Shown here: piece by piece, positions 47,066-49,873 of the stretch
Position numbering within the stretch: the first letter of the stretch is position 1
Layout: each line of letters starts with the position of its first letter
From: Candidatus Nealsoniibacteriota bacterium
GTDB lineage: Bacteria > Patescibacteriota > Minisyncoccia > Minisyncoccales > PWPS01
Assembly (NCBI GenBank): GCA_003555075.1
Contig: PWHW01000001.1
Span: 1-49,873 of the forward strand
Direction: 5' to 3'
Length of the DNA: 49,873 nt
Made by a program: the position numbers and the translations under genes
The notes under the pieces: generated by a model
Database searches by the model: none
Told to the model about the DNA's origin: nothing
The model's input: the letters and a program-made list of their open reading frames with translations, nothing else

Positions 47066-49066
47066 ATGGATTTTAGAGAGTATAAAAAATTTTTTTTACG
47101 CCTCGTTAACTTGGAAAGACGAGAAGAAATGAGAAGGCATAAAGAAGAAATAAGAAATCTTTCTCCAAGAGAAAGAGAATCCAAGGGGCGTGCCATATTG
47201 AGGCTCAAAGGAAAAGATGCCGGAAAAGTTCTTGGAGGAAGATATCTTGTAAGGTTTTCGCGAAAAGGTGAGCTTTCCGAAAACGAAATTTCCGTGGGAG
47301 ATCTTGTAATGGCAAGTACGAGCAATCCTCTCAGTATTGGAAATCCCACCGGAACGGTAGCTGAGAAAACAGGTTATTCTATTTCGGTGGCCTTTGAAAA
47401 CAAGCCCCCGCAGTTTCTTTATAAGAAAGGGGTGCGTTTGGATCTTTACGTTAACGACATAACCTTCCAGCGAATGATAGAAGCAATAAGTACTTTTAAA
47501 GAACTTCCCGACAATGATCCGGTGAAAGAATTACTTTTAAACAACAAAGAGCCGCGTTTTAAAGAATTGAGAAAACCTCTTGTATTCGAGAATAAGAATC
47601 TTAATGATTCTCAATGTTTGGCGGTTCAAGGTGCTTTGGAAGCAGAGGACGTTTTTCTGATCCATGGCCCTCCCGGGACGGGAAAGACCACTGTTTTAGC
47701 GGAAATAATAATTCAGCATATCAAAAAGGGATGTAAGGTGATCGCCACGGCGGATTCAAATGTTGCGATTGATAATTTGGTGGAACTCCTGGCATCTCAA
47801 GGAAGAAATGTAGTGAGGGTGGGTCATCCTTCCAGAGTTACTCCTGCTCTTCAAAGGCATACAGTGGATTATTTAATGGAGGAAAGCGAGCTTTACAAAG
47901 GAGCGCAAAACTTGAGGGAGAGAGCGGATGAGATGCAAGAGGAGCAAAGAAAACATGCCCTCCCTTCTCAGCAGATAAGAAGAGGGCTTGGTGATGAAGA
48001 AATAAAGAAGATTGCTTCCCATAACAAAAAAGAGAATATTAGAGGTGTTTCTTTTAAAAAAATAAAAAGCATGGCGGAGTGGATCAAGTACAAAGAGGAA
48101 ATAGGAAAACTTTCAAAAGAAGCCAAGGCTTTGGAGGAAGAGGCGGTAAACATTCTCCTTGAAAAAGCGGAAGTAGTTTGTACGACCAATTCTGGCGCAG
48201 GAAGTGAGATAGTCTCCGGATGGGGTTTTGACGTGGCGGTGATAGATGAGGCTACTCAATCTACGGAACCTTCTTGCCTCATTCCTGTCTGTCGTGCAAG
48301 AAAGATCTTGATGGCCGGAGATCACAAGCAGCTCTCTCCTACGATATTAAATGAAGAAGCAAAAGAAAAAGGGCTTGATAGAACTCTTTTTGAAAGATGG
48401 CTCAAGGTGTATGGTCAAGGGATAAAGAGAATGCTCTCCGTTCAGTACAGAATGAATAAGGATATAATGGATTTTCCAAATACCAAATTTTACGGAGGGG
48501 AGCTTGTCGCTGATAGTGATGTTCTAAATCAAGTTCTTGAAATAAATGGAGAAGTGACGGAGAAGGATTATTTGAGAAAAGTTCTGTCTCCGGAGAACTC
48601 AGTTGTTTTTCTTGATATGAGAGAAGGGAGCAAGGAAGAGACTCTCCCCGGCTCAACTTCCAAGAGGAATAAAGAGGAAGCTTTAATAACGGAGGAGATT
48701 GTGGAATCTTTTCTTGAAAGAGGAGTTTCTCCTTGTGACATCGGAGTAATATCTCCTTATGATGATCAGGTGAGGTTGCTGAAGGAAAATTTCGGAAAAA
48801 ATGAAACAGGGCTTGGAAAAAAGGAGGTTGAAGTAAAAACAGTTGATGGTTTTCAAGGAAGAGAAAAAGAGGTCATTATCATTTCTTTTGTAAGATCCAA
48901 TAAAGATGGAATTGTAGGATTCCTAAGTGATCTTCGCAGGCTCAATGTTTCCATTACTCGGGCAAGAAAAAAGCTTATCATGATAGGAGATACAAACACC
49001 TTGAAAGAAGAGCAAGTGTATAGAGAGCTTGTTGAGTATATCAAAGAGAGGGGTGTCTTGCTTTAA
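47066..49066 (+). CDS. UPF1/IGHMBP2-like superfamily 1 helicase
   Basis: 666 residues. The N-terminal beta-barrel region (~75-180) precedes an SF1B helicase core: Q motif/I (NDSQCLAVQGAL, then HGPPGTGKTTVLAEI at ~199-213), Ia (ATADSNVAIDNLVELL), II DEATQSTEP, III ILMAGDHKQLSPTI, IV SVQYRMNKDIMDFPN, V VKTVDGFQGREKEVIIISFVRSN and VI RRLNVSITRARKKLIMIGD. A charged coiled insertion lies between Ia and II. It resembles IGHMBP2/Dna2/UPF1 helicases of eukaryotes and archaea; DNA or RNA as substrate cannot be decided. All ATPase motifs are intact. Confidence 0.93.
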   Translation: MDFREYKKFFLRLVNLERREEMRRHKEEIRNLSPRERESKGRAILRLKGKDAGKVLGGRYLVRFSRKGELSENEISVGDLVMASTSNPLSIGNPTGTVAEKTGYSISVAFENKPPQFLYKKGVRLDLYVNDITFQRMIEAISTFKELPDNDPVKELLLNNKEPRFKELRKPLVFENKNLNDSQCLAVQGALEAEDVFLIHGPPGTGKTTVLAEIIIQHIKKGCKVIATADSNVAIDNLVELLASQGRNVVRVGHPSRVTPALQRHTVDYLMEESELYKGAQNLRERADEMQEEQRKHALPSQQIRRGLGDEEIKKIASHNKKENIRGVSFKKIKSMAEWIKYKEEIGKLSKEAKALEEEAVNILLEKAEVVCTTNSGAGSEIVSGWGFDVAVIDEATQSTEPSCLIPVCRARKILMAGDHKQLSPTILNEEAKEKGLDRTLFERWLKVYGQGIKRMLSVQYRMNKDIMDFPNTKFYGGELVADSDVLNQVLEINGEVTEKDYLRKVLSPENSVVFLDMREGSKEETLPGSTSKRNKEEALITEEIVESFLERGVSPCDIGVISPYDDQVRLLKENFGKNETGLGKKEVEVKTVDGFQGREKEVIIISFVRSNKDGIVGFLSDLRRLNVSITRARKKLIMIGDTNTLKEEQVYRELVEYIKERGVLL

Positions 49067-49148
49067 ATTTTGTGATATAAAGGGTAAAGTGTTATTGATT
49101 TTATTTTAAAGAAGAGGCAAAGTAAAGGAATAGTATTTTATTAAATAG

Positions 49149-49673
49149 ATGACAAATATGAGATCCATTGATTTTAGTAACAAAAAAACATTAATCGGCA
49201 CCGGAATTGTAGTTTTTATTTTATTATTTGCAGGGATTTTTGCTTATTTTCATTATTACGGATCACAAAATGACATATCAGAAAAAGAGGAAGATGTTCG
49301 TTATTCGGTAGAAGAAGGAAGTATTTCTATAAAAGAGATCTATCTTTTAGAGAGAAAGCCGGGAAGAAAAGAGGAAACTAGCAAGTTTGAACCACAGAGT
49401 TATTTAGAGATAAAAGGAAAATTCAGCATAAGAGAGGGAAAAGGAGTAAAGTTCCATCTTTTAGATGAAGAAAAAAATATACTGGAAGAGGATTTCTTGC
49501 CTTCGATTACAGAAGATACTCTTTCGTATTATCGACATGAGGAAGATGAGGAATTCAGTAGATGTTGCGGAACAACCCCTCAAAAAGAAGGAAATTATTA
49601 TGTAGGGATTTTTGATGAAGAAGTGCAATTAAAAAATTTGCCATTTACAGTTATTGAAACCGAAGATCAATAA
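49149..49673 (+). CDS. Single-pass membrane protein of unknown function
   Basis: 174 residues. A short cytoplasmic N-terminus is followed by one membrane helix (TLIGTGIVVFILLFAGIFAYFHYY, ~14-37) and a ~135-residue acidic extracellular domain rich in beta-strand-forming sequence (YLEIKGKFSIREGKGVKFHLL; NYYVGIFDEEVQLKNLPFTVI). A vicinal Cys pair occurs in SRCCGTTP. No family recognised. An in-frame ATG at 49158 is an alternative start. Confidence 0.75.
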   Translation: MTNMRSIDFSNKKTLIGTGIVVFILLFAGIFAYFHYYGSQNDISEKEEDVRYSVEEGSISIKEIYLLERKPGRKEETSKFEPQSYLEIKGKFSIREGKGVKFHLLDEEKNILEEDFLPSITEDTLSYYRHEEDEEFSRCCGTTPQKEGNYYVGIFDEEVQLKNLPFTVIETEDQ

Positions 49674-49719
49674 ATATTTATATTAGCTATATAATTGATT
49701 TTTTTCTAAAATAAAGATC

Positions 49720-49873
49720 ATGCCCTCCCCAATACGTCGCAAAAAGTTCATAAGGATATTTTTGATTATTCTGTTTTTAGGTGCTATTGGTATAGCACCT
49801 CTTGTTTACGGGGAATTCAGCGAAACGTTTGAAGCTAATTCCACCGGAAGAGAAGGAGAGATGCAAACTTGGA
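49720..49873 (+). CDS. Secreted or anchored protein, cut by window edge
   Basis: ATG 49720 opens a frame that runs off the right edge after 51 codons. It starts with a basic segment (MPSPIRRKKF), then a hydrophobic segment (IFLIILFLGAIGIAPLVYG) that looks like a signal peptide or anchor, then a polar mature region (EFSETFEANSTGREGEMQTW). No family is assignable from this fragment. Confidence 0.65.
   Translation, partial: MPSPIRRKKFIRIFLIILFLGAIGIAPLVYGEFSETFEANSTGREGEMQTW

Noticed and set aside
1-49873. CRISPR array, insertion sequence or prophage
   Set aside because: No regularly spaced repeats, transposase, integrase or terminal inverted repeats were seen.

Overview
The window is a gene-dense, AT-leaning stretch of bacterial chromosome (genetic code 11; TAA, TAG and TGA all end genes). 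It most resembles a reduced-genome Patescibacteria/CPR organism, probably of Parcubacteria type. This is an inference from the ensemble: compact housekeeping genes with frequent overlaps, many starts without a Shine-Dalgarno sequence, a lone TrbC/VirB2-like pilin precursor, a half-size MFS protein, an Elp3-type tRNA-modification enzyme, a eukaryote/archaeal-like (type 2) IleRS, RNase Y, and Lys/Glu-rich proteins. No 16S gene is present to confirm it. No insertion sequence, prophage or CRISPR array was seen.

Layout. 1-4588 (minus): a giant Lys/Glu/Arg-rich coiled-coil protein that runs off the left edge. 4.7-8.5 kb (minus): RNA-metabolism block pnp, NYN-domain nuclease, rpsO, with tRNA-Lys(CUU), a pilin-like gene and tRNA-Arg(UCG). 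8.6-16.6 kb (mostly plus): cca, tRNA-Pro(CGG), a membrane-anchored methyltransferase, pyrE, tyrS, nusA, clpP, rny. 16.6-16.9 kb (minus): tRNA-Gly(UCC), tRNA-Pro(UGG). 17-26.9 kb: 5'-3' exonuclease, a PAS protein / histidine kinase / two receiver proteins cluster, fpg, holA, rpsT (minus), overlapping ruvA-murE-like-rtcB, and a small basic protein. 26.9-33.5 kb: Nif3-like protein, divergent elp3 and a Trm9-like methyltransferase, a Gre factor, three HDDC2-like HD domains in two genes, a half MFS. 33.5-35.5 kb (minus): rplT, rpmI, infC interrupted by an in-frame TAA, tmRNA, smpB. 35.6-49.9 kb (plus): argS, histidine phosphatase, ileS, recO, a surface protein, glyS, M16 peptidase, AI-2E-type permease, an IGHMBP2/UPF1-like helicase, and two envelope proteins, the last cut by the right edge.

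The genes mostly serve translation (four aminoacyl-tRNA synthetases, five tRNAs, ribosomal proteins, IF3, tmRNA/SmpB, CCA addition, wobble modification), RNA turnover and repair (PNPase, RNase Y, RtcB, NYN) and DNA repair (Fpg, RuvA, RecO, HolA). The most notable signals are: (1) the adjacent, divergent Elp3 and Trm9-like genes, which could form a two-gene mcm5U34 wobble-uridine pathway; (2) infC split by one in-frame stop with both domains in the same frame; (3) the giant coiled-coil gene with a Trp-anchored recurring motif; (4) triplication of an HDDC2-like HD domain, with loss of a metal-ligand Asp in one copy; (5) a tmRNA whose tag ends in ...ALAPAV; (6) a murE-like ligase lacking the usual N-terminal domain. 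Every gap longer than about 300 bases is accounted for by the tmRNA; other gaps are shorter and described where they hold something.
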